From: Gammaproteobacteria bacterium
GTDB lineage: Bacteria > Pseudomonadota > Gammaproteobacteria > Steroidobacterales > Steroidobacteraceae
Direction: 5' to 3'
DNA length: 5,203 bases
Assembly: GCA_030043215.1 (NCBI GenBank)
Contig: JASHYG010000238.1
Location: 1 to 5,203, forward strand
How positions within the stretch are numbered: the stretch's first letter is position 1; each line of letters begins with the position of its first letter. Shown here piece by piece: positions 1-5,203 of the stretch. Under the pieces are notes generated by a model, which worked only from the letters and a program-made list of their open reading frames with translations, ran no database searches and was not told where the DNA came from. Position numbers and translations under genes: made by a program.

Positions 1-937
1 CGCCGGTCGTCGGCACTTCCTTCTTTCCCGACATCTCCTTCTCGATGTAGTCGTTCAACGTTCGAGTGAGCGCGCTGCGAAAGCCCGCGAGATGCGTGCC
101 GCCATCCTTCTGCGGGATGTTGTTCGTGTAGCAGTACATGCTCTCCTGGTAGGAGTCGTTCCACTGCATCGCGACCTCGACGATGACGGGCCCTTCCTGG
201 GTCCTGAACCACAAGACCGACTCGTGGATCGGAGTGCGCGTGCGATTCAAATATGTGACGAACGCCTGGAGGCCGCCCTCGTGCTGAAAGACGTCCGACT
301 TGTTCTCTCGCTCGTCGATAAGCTCGATCGTGACCCCGGAGTTCAGGAACGAGAGCTCGCGCAGGCGCTTCGCGAGCACCTCGTAGTCGAACTGGATGTG
401 GGTGAAGACGGTCGCGCTCGGGCGAAAGCGAATGGTCGTGCCCCGCTCCTCGGTGTCGCCGACCAGCGCGATCGGCGCCAGGGGCTCGCCCAGGTGGTAC
501 TCCTGTCGGTATACATGCCCGTCGCGGCAGACTGTGAGATGGAGGTAGTCCGACAGCGCGTTCACGACCGAGACCCCCACGCCGTGGAGGCCGCCCGATA
601 CCTTGTAGGAGCTCTCGTCGAACTTCGCGCCGGAGTGCAGCATGGTCATGATGACCTCTGCCGCTGATCTCCCCTCCTCCGGGTGCGTATCGACCGGAAT
701 ACCCCGGCCGTTATCGGAGACGGTCACCGACTCGTCGGCGTGGATTTTCACGACGATCCGGTCGCAGAACCCCTCGAGGGACTCGTCGATCGAGTTATCG
801 ACGACCTCGAAAACCATATGGTGCAGGCCGGTCCCGTCGTCCGTGTCCCCGATGTACATCCCGGGGCGCTTGCGCACGGCATCGAGCCCCTTTAATACCT
901 TGATTTTACTGGAATCGTAGACGTCGTTGGGCGACAT
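1..937 (-). CDS. gyrB: DNA gyrase subunit B, N-terminal part (cut by window edge)
   Basis: GyrB is the ATPase subunit of DNA gyrase (A2B2), which introduces negative supercoils ahead of replication forks. I translated 312 residues from an ATG at 937-935; the C-terminal part lies beyond position 1 (E. coli GyrB is about 804 aa). The start [19 protein letters not shown] matches the E. coli N-terminus. The GHKL ATP-binding fold is intact: E44 (equivalent to the catalytic E42 of E. coli), N48, D75 in SDNGRGIP (residues 74-81), K105, and the lid glycines GGLHGVGVS (115-123). The transducer domain follows, with [14 protein letters not shown] and [15 protein letters not shown]. The recF stop lies 27 nt upstream. 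No clear Shine-Dalgarno is seen. An in-frame GTG two codons earlier (943-941) is an alternative start. No frameshift seen. Confidence 0.99.
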   Translation of the reverse strand, partial: MSPNDVYDSSKIKVLKGLDAVRKRPGMYIGDTDDGTGLHHMVFEVVDNSIDESLEGFCDRIVVKIHADESVTVSDNGRGIPVDTHPEEGRSAAEVIMTMLHSGAKFDESSYKVSGGLHGVGVSVVNALSDYLHLTVCRDGHVYRQEYHLGEPLAPIALVGDTEERGTTIRFRPSATVFTHIQFDYEVLAKRLRELSFLNSGVTIELIDERENKSDVFQHEGGLQAFVTYLNRTRTPIHESVLWFRTQEGPVIVEVAMQWNDSYQESMYCYTNNIPQKDGGTHLAGFRSALTRTLNDYIEKEMSGKKEVPTTG

Positions 938-963
938 GAACACGCTCGGTTCTGGGACACGAC

Positions 964-992
964 ATTATACCGGTCGGACCCTCCCCTGTTCC
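964..992 (-). promoter_or_regulatory. Possible gyrB promoter with perfect -10, overlapping parS
   Basis: On the - strand a perfect TATAAT (964-969) overlaps the recF stop codon. It is separated by 17 bp from GGAACA (987-992), a 3/6 match to TTGACA. Transcription would begin near 957, giving a leader of about 20 nt before the gyrB ATG. The -35 hexamer is exactly the first six base pairs of the parS site at 987-1002, so ParB binding could compete with RNA polymerase. The -10 is strong for a GC-rich region but the -35 is weak; this is inference from sequence only. Confidence 0.45.
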
Positions 993-2020
993 ACGTGAAA
1001 CACGCGGTCCGGCGCGGGGAAAATCGCCGTATCGGGGCCGAGCGAGGTGATGACGAGCTGGCATCGCAGGCGAACGACCTGGTCGATGAATGCCGTGAGG
1101 TGCGCAGAGTCGAGCTCCGCGGCCGGATCGTCGAGAAGCAACGTCGGCGGCGTCGCGAATCCGTCCCGCAGCATCTTGAGTTGCGCGAGGATCATCGCGA
1201 CCGCGATCAGCTTCTGCTGGCCCCGCGAGGCAACGTCTCGGGCCGGAAGCCCATCGACCCGGAGCTGCACATCGGCCCTGTGCGGACCCACGTGCGTCAG
1301 CCCCCGAGCCGCATCGCGAGGGCCGGATGCCTGGAGGGCATCCGCCAGCGCGGAATCCCGTGCCCAGCCCTGACTGTAGGTCAGCTCGACCTCGCGACCC
1401 AGGAGCGACCGAATGGTCTCGCTCCAGTGCGGCCGCAACAGGGCGAGCGAGCGGCGCCTGGACTCCGTGAGTGCCTCACCGAGGTGGATCAGCTCGGGGT
1501 CCCAGGCAGCCGCCTGGGTGGGCTCATCACGAAGCGCCGCATTCCTTTGCTGCAGTGCACGATGATAGCGCGTCCAGGTCTCGATGAATCCCTGTTCCAC
1601 GTGGAACACTCCCCAGTCCATCCAGCGCCGCCGCCGCGCAGCGCTCTCTTCCACCAGCTTGTGCACCCCGGGATCGACGACCTGCACCGGGAACACCTGG
1701 GAGAGCTCGGCCAGGGAGGACACGAAGGTACCCCCCACCTTGGCCACGGTTGGCGTGCCTCGGGCCGCCTGGAGTCCCACCGTTTTCTCGGGCGCCGCCG
1801 TCCGTCCAAAGACGATGAGCTGCGGCCGATCACGGCGGATCACCCGCTCCGTGCTGCGCGTACGGAAGGACCGGCCCCGGCCGAGCAGAAAGATGGCCTC
1901 CAGGATCGAGGTCTTGCCGGAACCGTTGGGTCCCCAGATCAGGTTCTGTCCGGGGTGCAGATCGAGCTCGACGCTCTCGAGACAGCGCACGTCGGCCGCG
2001 GAAATGAATGCCAGGCTCAC
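965..2020 (-). CDS. recF: DNA replication and repair protein RecF
   Basis: RecF is an SMC-like ATPase that works with RecO and RecR to load RecA at single-strand gaps. From the GTG at 2020-2018 the protein is 351 aa (E. coli 357). This start puts the Walker A motif GPNGSGKT at residues 30-37 with the lysine at 36, the same numbering as E. coli RecF, and it has a GGGAGAGG ribosome-binding site just upstream. A GTG at 2038 would add six residues but has no such site and lies within a hairpin stem. Further motifs are DWGVFHVEQGF in the middle, the ABC signature SRGQQK, and Walker B LLLDDPAAELD, where a proline follows the DD pair. It lies 49 nt after dnaN. Two parS sites are embedded in the coding sequence, both encoding VFHVEQG. 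Confidence 0.98.
   Translation of the reverse strand: MSLAFISAADVRCLESVELDLHPGQNLIWGPNGSGKTSILEAIFLLGRGRSFRTRSTERVIRRDRPQLIVFGRTAAPEKTVGLQAARGTPTVAKVGGTFVSSLAELSQVFPVQVVDPGVHKLVEESAARRRRWMDWGVFHVEQGFIETWTRYHRALQQRNAALRDEPTQAAAWDPELIHLGEALTESRRRSLALLRPHWSETIRSLLGREVELTYSQGWARDSALADALQASGPRDAARGLTHVGPHRADVQLRVDGLPARDVASRGQQKLIAVAMILAQLKMLRDGFATPPTLLLDDPAAELDSAHLTAFIDQVVRLRCQLVITSLGPDTAIFPAPDRVFHVEQGRVRPV
987..1002. promoter_or_regulatory. parS: parS centromere site 1 (ParB binding)
   Basis: TGTTCCACGTGAAACA is an exact match to the bacterial parS consensus TGTTNCACGTGAAACA. parS sites load the CTP-dependent clamp ParB, which spreads on DNA and, with ParA and SMC, segregates the newly replicated origin. 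The site lies inside the 3' end of recF, where the - strand reads it as V-F-H-V-E-Q. No parA or parB is in the window; in many proteobacteria they lie further along beyond rnpA. A location within about 3 kb of the likely oriC is typical for parS. Confidence 0.92.
1593..1608. promoter_or_regulatory. parS: parS centromere site 2 (perfect palindrome)
   Basis: TGTTCCACGTGGAACA is a fully palindromic 16-mer of the type known as parS in Pseudomonas and relatives. It differs from site 1 by one base. It lies 606 bp from site 1 (start to start), inside the central part of recF, and is read in the same codon frame as V-F-H-V-E-Q. The surrounding protein motif, DWGxFHxE, is conserved in the RecF family, so the DNA site uses codons the protein would tolerate anyway. 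A chance match to this 16-mer twice in 5 kb is very unlikely. Confidence 0.92.
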
Positions 2021-2023
2021 GAG

Positions 2024-2031
2024 CCTCTCCC
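2024..2031 (-). promoter_or_regulatory. recF ribosome-binding site
   Basis: The - strand reads GGGAGAGG followed by CTC and GTG, so the GGAG core is 6 nt from the GTG at 2020. This is the best Shine-Dalgarno near recF and decides the start codon in favour of 2020 over the upstream GTG at 2038. Most of it (2026-2031) is also the 3' arm of the hairpin at 2026-2062. Confidence 0.75.
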
Positions 2032-2062
2032 GGGCCACGCAGACTCGGCTGCGTGCGGGAGA
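2026..2062 (-). promoter_or_regulatory. Hairpin in dnaN-recF gap that covers the recF RBS
   Basis: In the - strand transcript two 7-bp stems stack. The inner stem is CACGCAG (2055-2049) with CTGCGTG (2042-2036) around a 6-nt loop. The outer stem is TCTCCCG (2062-2056) with CGGGAGA (2032-2026). A 3-nt bulge, GCC (2035-2033), lies between them on one side. The outer 3' arm includes the GGGAG of the recF ribosome-binding site. No U-run follows, so it is not an intrinsic terminator. The dnaN stop (2072-2070) is only 7 nt upstream, so a ribosome terminating on dnaN could melt the outer stem and free the recF site. Confidence 0.6.
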
Positions 2063-2069
2063 CCTCGGA

Positions 2070-3167
2070 TCAAAGCCTCATCGGCATGACGACGTATCTC
2101 GCTTTGGCCGCCCCGGGTGATCGGACCAGGCAGCTGCTGTTCGGATCGGTGAGACCGATCTCGACCTTGTCGGTGTCGAGCGCGGCGAGAGCATCCAGCA
2201 GATAGCTGACATTGAACCCGATCTCGAGCTCCTCTCCCTCGTAGCTCACCTCGATCTCGTCCTCCGCCTCTTCCTGCTCGGGATTGTGCGCCTGGATCGT
2301 GAGAATGCCCGGCTTTAGGCTCAGCCGGATACCGCGGTACTTCTCGTTGGAAAGGATCGCGGTGCGCTGGAAGGATTGCCTGAGCAGCTCCCGGTCCGCC
2401 TCGATGATCTTGCTGGGACGCGCCGGCAGCACGCGCGCGTACTCCGGAAAACGACCATCGATCAGCTTCGAAGTGAGTCGAATGTCGCCGATATTGATCC
2501 GAATGTGATTTGTTCCGATGGCGACCTCCAGGCTGCCGTCGCCGACGAGCGTGCGCTGCAGCTCGAGGACACCCTTGCGCGGAATGATCACCTGCTGGGT
2601 CGAGGCCGAGGGCGCCTCGAGCTGTGTCTCGCAGAGCGCCAGCCGGTGGCCGTCGGTGGCCACGGCGCGCAGTGCTTCTCCTTCGGTCTCGAGCAGCATG
2701 CCGTTGAGGTAGTAGCGGACGTCCTGCTGCGCCATCGAGAAGTGAGTCTTGTCGATCAGCTCCCGCAGCGCTTTCCGCGACACCGAGAGATGCTGCTGGG
2801 CATTGATTTCCTCGACGGTCGGAAACTCGGCGGCAGGCAAGCTCGACAGCGTGAATCGGCTGCGGCCCGCCCTCAAGACCGCCCGCTCGCCTTCGGTCGT
2901 CACGCTGACGCGGGATTTCTCCGGCAGTGCTCTGAAAATATCGAGCAGCTTGCGGCCGGGCACCGTGACGTCGCCCGGTTGCTCCACCGTGACTTCGTGC
3001 GAGGCGACGAGCTCCACCTCGAGGTCGGTACCGGTGAGGCTCAGCCGGTTCTCGCGCGCGGACAGGAGGACGTTCGCGAGGATGGGCATCGTCTGACGGC
3101 GCTCGACCACGCCGATGACGCTTTGCAGGGGGCCGAGAATATCTTCACGAGCTGCCGTGATTTTCAT
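2070..3167 (-). CDS. dnaN: DNA polymerase III beta subunit (sliding clamp)
   Basis: DnaN dimerises into a ring around DNA and tethers DNA polymerase III and many repair proteins. The product is 365 aa (E. coli 366) and aligns end to end with E. coli DnaN: MKITAARE at the start, LSLTGTDLE (42-50), SMAQQDVRYYLNGM (144-157), TDGHRLA (171-177), SKLIDGRFPEY (233-243), ILSNEKYRG (271-279) and IGFNVSYLLD (316-325). The C-terminal MPMRL (361-365) is the conserved edge of the hydrophobic cleft that binds clamp-interacting peptides. The three clamp domains fall at roughly 1-125, 126-245 and 246-365. The ATG start at 3167 has no obvious Shine-Dalgarno; a small hairpin lies 11 nt upstream. The gene follows dnaA after a 223-bp gap and precedes recF by 49 nt. 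Confidence 0.99.
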   Translation of the reverse strand: MKITAAREDILGPLQSVIGVVERRQTMPILANVLLSARENRLSLTGTDLEVELVASHEVTVEQPGDVTVPGRKLLDIFRALPEKSRVSVTTEGERAVLRAGRSRFTLSSLPAAEFPTVEEINAQQHLSVSRKALRELIDKTHFSMAQQDVRYYLNGMLLETEGEALRAVATDGHRLALCETQLEAPSASTQQVIIPRKGVLELQRTLVGDGSLEVAIGTNHIRINIGDIRLTSKLIDGRFPEYARVLPARPSKIIEADRELLRQSFQRTAILSNEKYRGIRLSLKPGILTIQAHNPEQEEAEDEIEVSYEGEELEIGFNVSYLLDALAALDTDKVEIGLTDPNSSCLVRSPGAAKARYVVMPMRL

Positions 3168-3178
3168 GTTGCGCCGTG

Positions 3179-3195
3179 AGAGACCTCTGGTCTCT
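3179..3195 (-). promoter_or_regulatory. Small hairpin in the dnaN leader
   Basis: AGAGACC and GGTCTCT form a perfect 7-bp inverted repeat around a 3-nt centre. It ends 11 nt before the dnaN ATG, in the place where a Shine-Dalgarno would normally be. It has no U-tract, so it is unlikely to be a terminator. It might affect dnaN translation or serve as a protein site in the origin; either role is inference. Confidence 0.4.
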
Positions 3196-3230
3196 TCAAG
3201 TCTTAGGATTCGAGAGGATGATTGTAGAAT

Positions 3231-3258
3231 CTTATAGAGCCCGTGGACATGGGGACAA
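3231..3258 (-). promoter_or_regulatory. Possible dnaN promoter overlapping a DnaA box
   Basis: On the - strand TTGTCC (3253-3258, 4/6 match to TTGACA) is followed after 16 bp by TATAAG (3231-3236, 5/6 match to TATAAT). The -35 falls within the DnaA-box-like TTGTCCCCA at 3250-3258, so DnaA could modulate this promoter. A second -10-like TACAAT lies at 3221-3226 but has no good -35. Prediction from hexamers only. Confidence 0.4.
3250..3258 (-). promoter_or_regulatory. DnaA-box-like site (weak)
   Basis: TTGTCCCCA on the - strand matches 7 of 9 positions of TTATCCACA. It is the box closest to the AT-rich stretch at 3191-3240 and overlaps a possible dnaN -35. Adjacent 3242-3250 (ATGTCCACG) matches only 6 of 9. 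Confidence 0.35.
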
Positions 3259-3347
3259 CTCGGCTAACGGCCAATCGATCAAGAGCTTGTCCATCCCCGT
3301 CCGCTTGGCCGACCCCTGAGCGACCTGCCGAAGGCCTGTGTGCGACC

Positions 3348-3356
3348 TGTGGGTAA
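3348..3356 (-). promoter_or_regulatory. DnaA box
   Basis: TTACCCACA on the - strand, 8/9 match to the E. coli consensus TTATCCACA. It is oriented opposite to the two boxes at 3371 and 3382. Confidence 0.55.
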
Positions 3357-3370
3357 TTTCCCCCGCCGAA

Positions 3371-3379
3371 TTATCCCCA
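3371..3379 (+). promoter_or_regulatory. DnaA box
   Basis: TTATCCCCA, 8/9 match to TTATCCACA. It lies 11 bp (about one helical turn) start to start from the next box and points the same way, a spacing that suits cooperative DnaA binding. Confidence 0.55.
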
Positions 3380-3381
3380 GG

Positions 3382-3390
3382 TCATCCACA
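3382..3390 (+). promoter_or_regulatory. DnaA box adjoining the dnaA stop codon
   Basis: TCATCCACA, 8/9 match to TTATCCACA, immediately next to the dnaA stop codon at 3391-3393. It forms a pair with the box at 3371. Confidence 0.55.
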
Positions 3391-4722
3391 TCAACCGGTG
3401 AGAGTTCTCAACAGGTTCGAGTAATCCTCGCTCATGCGCTGCTCGGAGCCGCGTAGCTCCTTGATGCGCTTGCACGCGTGCAGCACCGTCGTATGGTCGC
3501 GGCCGCCGAAGGCATCGCCGATCTCCGGCAGGCTGTGGCTCGTGAGCTCCTTCGCGAGAGCCATCGCGACCTGCCTCGGCCTCGCGACCGACCGGTTGCG
3601 CCGCTTCGACAGCAGATCTCCCATGCGGACCTTGTAGTAGTCCGCGACCGTCTTTTGAATGTTCTCGATGGTCACGAGCTTCGCCTGCAGCTGCAGGAGA
3701 TCGCGCAGCGCATCCTTCGCGAACTCGAGCGTGATGGGATGGCCGGTGAAGCGAGCGTTCGCGATCACTCGGCGCAGCGCTCCCTCCAGCTCGCGCACGT
3801 TCGAGCGGACGCGCTTGGCGATGAAGAACGCGACCTCCTCGGGCAGCGCGACGCTCGCCGCGTGCGCCTTCGTCAGGAGGATCGCGACGCAGGTCTCGAG
3901 CTCCGGCGGCTCGATGGCGACCGTGAGCCCGGAGCCGAACCGCGACCGCAGGCGCTCCTCGAGGCCGCCCACTTCCTTCGGATAGCGGTCGCAGGTGAGG
4001 ATGACCTGGTGCTGCCCCTCGAGCAGCTCGTTGAAGGTGTGGAAGAACTCCTCCTGCGAGCGCTCCTTGCCGGCGAAGAACTGGATGTCGTCGATCAGCA
4101 GCGCATCGAGCGAGCGGTACGCGGTCTTGAACTCGTTCATCGCGCTGTGCTGCAGGGCGCGTACCATGTCGCCGACGAACCGCTCGGAATGCACGTACGC
4201 GACGCGTGCCTCGGTGTCCCGCTGCTTGACGAGGTGCGCGACGGCGTGCATCAGGTGCGTCTTGCCGAGACCGACGCCACCGTAGAGGAACAGCGGGTTG
4301 TAGGCGCTGCCGGGATTCTCCGCGACTTGCTGGGCGGCGGCCTTGGCGAGCTGATTGCTCTTGCCCTCGACGAACGTCGCAAACGAGAAATCCGGGTTCA
4401 GGCGGGCGCCGACCACGATCCCCTCCGCGCGTCGCGGCTTGGCCTGCTGGGCCGCCGGCTGTGGCGGCGGATGGGCCTTGGCGCGGGAGCCGACCTCCAC
4501 CGTGACGATCGGTGCGCCACCGACCGCCTCGCGCAGCAGCTCCCCGAGCCGCTGCAGCAGATTCGCATTGACCCAGTCGACGACGAAGCGGTTCGGCGCG
4601 AGCAGCTTGAGCGCGCCGACGCCCTCGATGGCCTGCAGCGGGCGCACCCACGTGTTGAACTGCTGCTCCGGCAGCTCGGCTTCGAGCGCGCTGATGCAGC
4701 GAGACCACAGCGAGGCCTCCAC
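3391..4722 (-). CDS. dnaA: Chromosomal replication initiator protein DnaA
   Basis: DnaA binds DnaA boxes and, as an ATP-bound filament, melts oriC and recruits the helicase. The 443-aa product (E. coli 467) has all four domains. Domain I spans about 1-78 ([29 protein letters not shown]). A short proline/alanine-rich linker follows at about 80-105. The AAA+ domain III has Walker A GGVGLGKT (148-155), Walker B LLIDD (208-212), sensor 1 LTCDRYPKE (242-250), the box VII arginines R257 and R261, and sensor 2 R310 in NVRELEGAL. Domain IV ends with the DNA-binding signature [15 protein letters not shown] (406-420). The start is GTG at 4722-4720, 9 nt after GGGAGG. The ATG at 4729 is out of frame and too close to that site. 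The shortness relative to E. coli lies mainly in the linker. Sensor 1 has Cys where E. coli has Ser. Confidence 0.99.
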   Translation of the reverse strand: MEASLWSRCISALEAELPEQQFNTWVRPLQAIEGVGALKLLAPNRFVVDWVNANLLQRLGELLREAVGGAPIVTVEVGSRAKAHPPPQPAAQQAKPRRAEGIVVGARLNPDFSFATFVEGKSNQLAKAAAQQVAENPGSAYNPLFLYGGVGLGKTHLMHAVAHLVKQRDTEARVAYVHSERFVGDMVRALQHSAMNEFKTAYRSLDALLIDDIQFFAGKERSQEEFFHTFNELLEGQHQVILTCDRYPKEVGGLEERLRSRFGSGLTVAIEPPELETCVAILLTKAHAASVALPEEVAFFIAKRVRSNVRELEGALRRVIANARFTGHPITLEFAKDALRDLLQLQAKLVTIENIQKTVADYYKVRMGDLLSKRRNRSVARPRQVAMALAKELTSHSLPEIGDAFGGRDHTTVLHACKRIKELRGSEQRMSEDYSNLLRTLTG

Positions 4723-4731
4723 GGAGCATTG

Positions 4732-4737
4732 CCTCCC
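4732..4737 (-). promoter_or_regulatory. dnaA ribosome-binding site
   Basis: GGGAGG on the - strand, 9 nt before the GTG at 4722. It supports the GTG start and argues against the out-of-frame ATG at 4729-4727, which sits only 2 nt from it. Confidence 0.75.
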
Positions 4738-4774
4738 GCGACAATCGACGGGCTTCGAGGAAAAGGACGCGCAG

Positions 4775-4802
4775 TCTATACCTGCCGCGGCCTCACCTTA
4801 AA
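4775..4802 (-). promoter_or_regulatory. Possible dnaA promoter
   Basis: On the - strand TATAGA (4775-4780, 4/6 match to TATAAT) lies 16 bp after TTTAAG (4797-4802, 3/6 match to TTGACA). The predicted transcript would have a leader of about 45 nt before the dnaA GTG. The match is weak, and no DnaA box is seen near it, so autoregulation by DnaA at this promoter is not evident. Confidence 0.3.
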
Positions 4803-4813
4803 GAGCGGCCGTA

Positions 4814-4843
4814 TTGACACCCCGCACGTGGACGGCTTAGCCT
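4814..4843 (+). promoter_or_regulatory. Likely rpmH-rnpA promoter
   Basis: A perfect TTGACA (4814-4819) is followed after 18 bp by TAGCCT (4838-4843), which keeps the key first two and last positions of TATAAT. Transcription would start near 4850, about 20 nt before rpmH. It lies back to back with the possible dnaA promoter. The spacer contains a CACGTG that is not a parS site. Confidence 0.55.
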
Positions 4844-4871
4844 TGCCGCCCTTTTGTAGAGCCGCCGGACA

Positions 4872-5006
4872 ATGAAGCGTACGTACCAGCCGAGCAAGGT
4901 GCGCCGCAAGCGCACGCACGGGTTCCGCGCGCGTATGGCCACGGCGAATGGCCGCAAGGTCCTCGCCCGCCGCCGCGCGAAGGGTCGAAGGAAGCTCATC
5001 CCCTAA
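4872..5006 (+). CDS. rpmH: 50S ribosomal protein L34
   Basis: A complete 44-codon gene, ATG at 4872 to TAA at 5004-5006. The product starts [20 protein letters not shown] and continues with [19 protein letters not shown], the near-invariant L34 pattern; it ends KLIP and is two residues shorter than E. coli L34 (46 aa). L34 is a small, very basic protein of the large ribosomal subunit that binds 23S rRNA; here about 40% of residues are Arg or Lys. It is divergent from dnaA and 11 nt upstream of rnpA, the usual arrangement. Only a weak GGA (4867-4869) precedes the start. Confidence 0.98.
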   Translation: MKRTYQPSKVRRKRTHGFRARMATANGRKVLARRRAKGRRKLIP

Positions 5007-5017
5007 GCCGATATCGC

Positions 5018-5203
5018 GTGCCATCACGAGGCGCCGGCCTCGAGCGCCTGAGGCACCCGCCGCGGCGGCGCCTGCGCCGGAAATCCGACTTCGAGGCCGT
5101 CTACGCGCGCGGACGGCGCCTTGGCGATGGGTTCTTCGCAGTGACGGTGCGCCCGAACGGGGCCGGCGGCGCACGGCTCGGCCTCGCGGTCGCCACGAAG
5201 GCA
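5018..5203 (+). CDS. rnpA: Ribonuclease P protein component, N-terminal part (cut by window edge)
   Basis: RnpA is the protein cofactor of RNase P, which trims the 5' leader of tRNA precursors; it helps the catalytic RNA bind substrate. The 62 codons visible include RLRRKSDFEAVYARGRR (18-34), then FFAVTVRPNG and ARLGLAVATKA, matching the family pattern RLrxxxdFxxVyxxGrr...RLGlxVsrK. The conserved RNR-type basic motif lies beyond the window. The start is taken as the GTG at 5018, the only ATG/GTG seen in frame before the conserved block. It gives a short Arg/Pro-rich N-terminal extension and has no clear Shine-Dalgarno, so a different start is possible. It probably shares the rpmH transcript. 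Confidence 0.93.
   Translation, partial: MPSRGAGLERLRHPPRRRLRRKSDFEAVYARGRRLGDGFFAVTVRPNGAGGARLGLAVATKA

Larger units (their letters stand above)
3168..3390. other. oriC: Candidate replication origin (oriC) between dnaA and dnaN
   Basis: This 223-bp non-coding gap has DnaA-box-like 9-mers at both ends of its dnaA-proximal half: three 8/9 matches to TTATCCACA at 3348-3356, 3371-3379 and 3382-3390, plus a 7/9 match at 3250-3258. The stretch 3191-3240 is about 62% A+T (31 of 50) within a GC-rich window, and could be the unwinding element. The dnaA-dnaN gap is a known origin site in many bacteria. No box matches the consensus perfectly, and only one GATC (3277-3280) is present. The rpmH-dnaA gap, the other usual place in pseudomonads, shows no boxes. 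Experimental origin mapping or GC skew is not available here. Confidence 0.65.

Noticed and set aside
92..667. 191-codon open frame on the + strand antisense to gyrB
   Set aside because: The opposite strand encodes conserved GyrB without interruption; this product matches nothing I know.
2036..2055. Intrinsic terminator between dnaN and recF
   Set aside because: The inverted repeat is real, but no T-run follows it on the - strand; the next bases hold the recF ribosome-binding site.
995..2089. 364-codon open frame on the + strand antisense to recF
   Set aside because: Codon-bias shadow of recF; no recognisable motif or ribosome-binding site.
4649..4654. CACGTG within dnaA as parS
   Set aside because: Flanks match 2 of 10 positions; not a parS site. 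The CACGTG at 1289-1294 in recF fails in the same way.
3371..4744. 457-codon open frame on the - strand overlapping dnaA, starting at 4744
   Set aside because: It is the +1 shadow of dnaA: the translation is Arg/Ala/Gly-rich with no domain, while the overlapping frame encodes a complete DnaA.
4825..4830. CACGTG in the rpmH promoter spacer as a third parS
   Set aside because: Flanks match only 2 of 10 further parS positions (8/16 in total).
4723..4871. oriC in the rpmH-dnaA gap, as in pseudomonads
   Set aside because: No 9-mer close to TTATCCACA and no AT-rich block; the gap is filled by two divergent promoters and leaders.
3478..4875. 465-codon open frame on the + strand antisense to dnaA
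   Set aside because: Long antisense frames are expected in GC-rich genes; the product is low-complexity Arg/Leu/Glu-rich with no recognisable family, and it covers dnaA and the promoter gap.
4776..5174. 132-codon open frame on the - strand across rpmH and rnpA
   Set aside because: It is antisense to two recognisable genes, L34 and RnpA, and Arg-rich by composition.

Overview
This window is a chromosomal replication-origin region from a GC-rich gammaproteobacterium. The gene order is rnpA-rpmH on the + strand, diverging from dnaA-dnaN-recF-gyrB on the - strand. This is the conserved origin cluster of Pseudomonas- and Xanthomonas-type genomes, and the encoded proteins align closely with E. coli DnaA, DnaN, RecF, GyrB and L34 as I remember them. 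I cannot name a genus. The high-GC codon use and short DnaA linker would fit Xanthomonadales, Nevskiales or Steroidobacterales, but that is a guess.

Layout from left to right. Positions 1-937 (-) hold the N-terminal 312 residues of gyrB, cut by the window edge. Positions 965-2020 (-) are recF, 2070-3167 (-) dnaN and 3391-4722 (-) dnaA with a GTG start. The divergent promoter region is 4723-4871. rpmH, a complete 44-codon gene, lies at 4872-5006 (+), and the first 62 codons of rnpA at 5018-5203 (+) run off the right edge. The 223-bp gap between dnaA and dnaN (3168-3390) has several DnaA-box-like 9-mers and an AT-rich stretch, and is the best candidate here for oriC. The rpmH-dnaA gap shows no DnaA boxes.

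The genes form one functional set. DnaA opens the origin, DnaN is the sliding clamp of the polymerase, RecF acts in gap repair, and GyrB supplies negative supercoiling. L34 and the RNase P protein belong to the divergent translation/RNA-processing unit. No novel gene system is visible.

The notable signals lie on top of ordinary genes. Two perfect 16-bp parS (ParB-binding) sites sit inside recF, both read in the same frame as Val-Phe-His-Val-Glu-Gln. The recF-3' parS overlaps the -35 region of a possible gyrB promoter that has a perfect TATAAT. A long hairpin between dnaN and recF appears to bury the recF ribosome-binding site, which suggests translational coupling.
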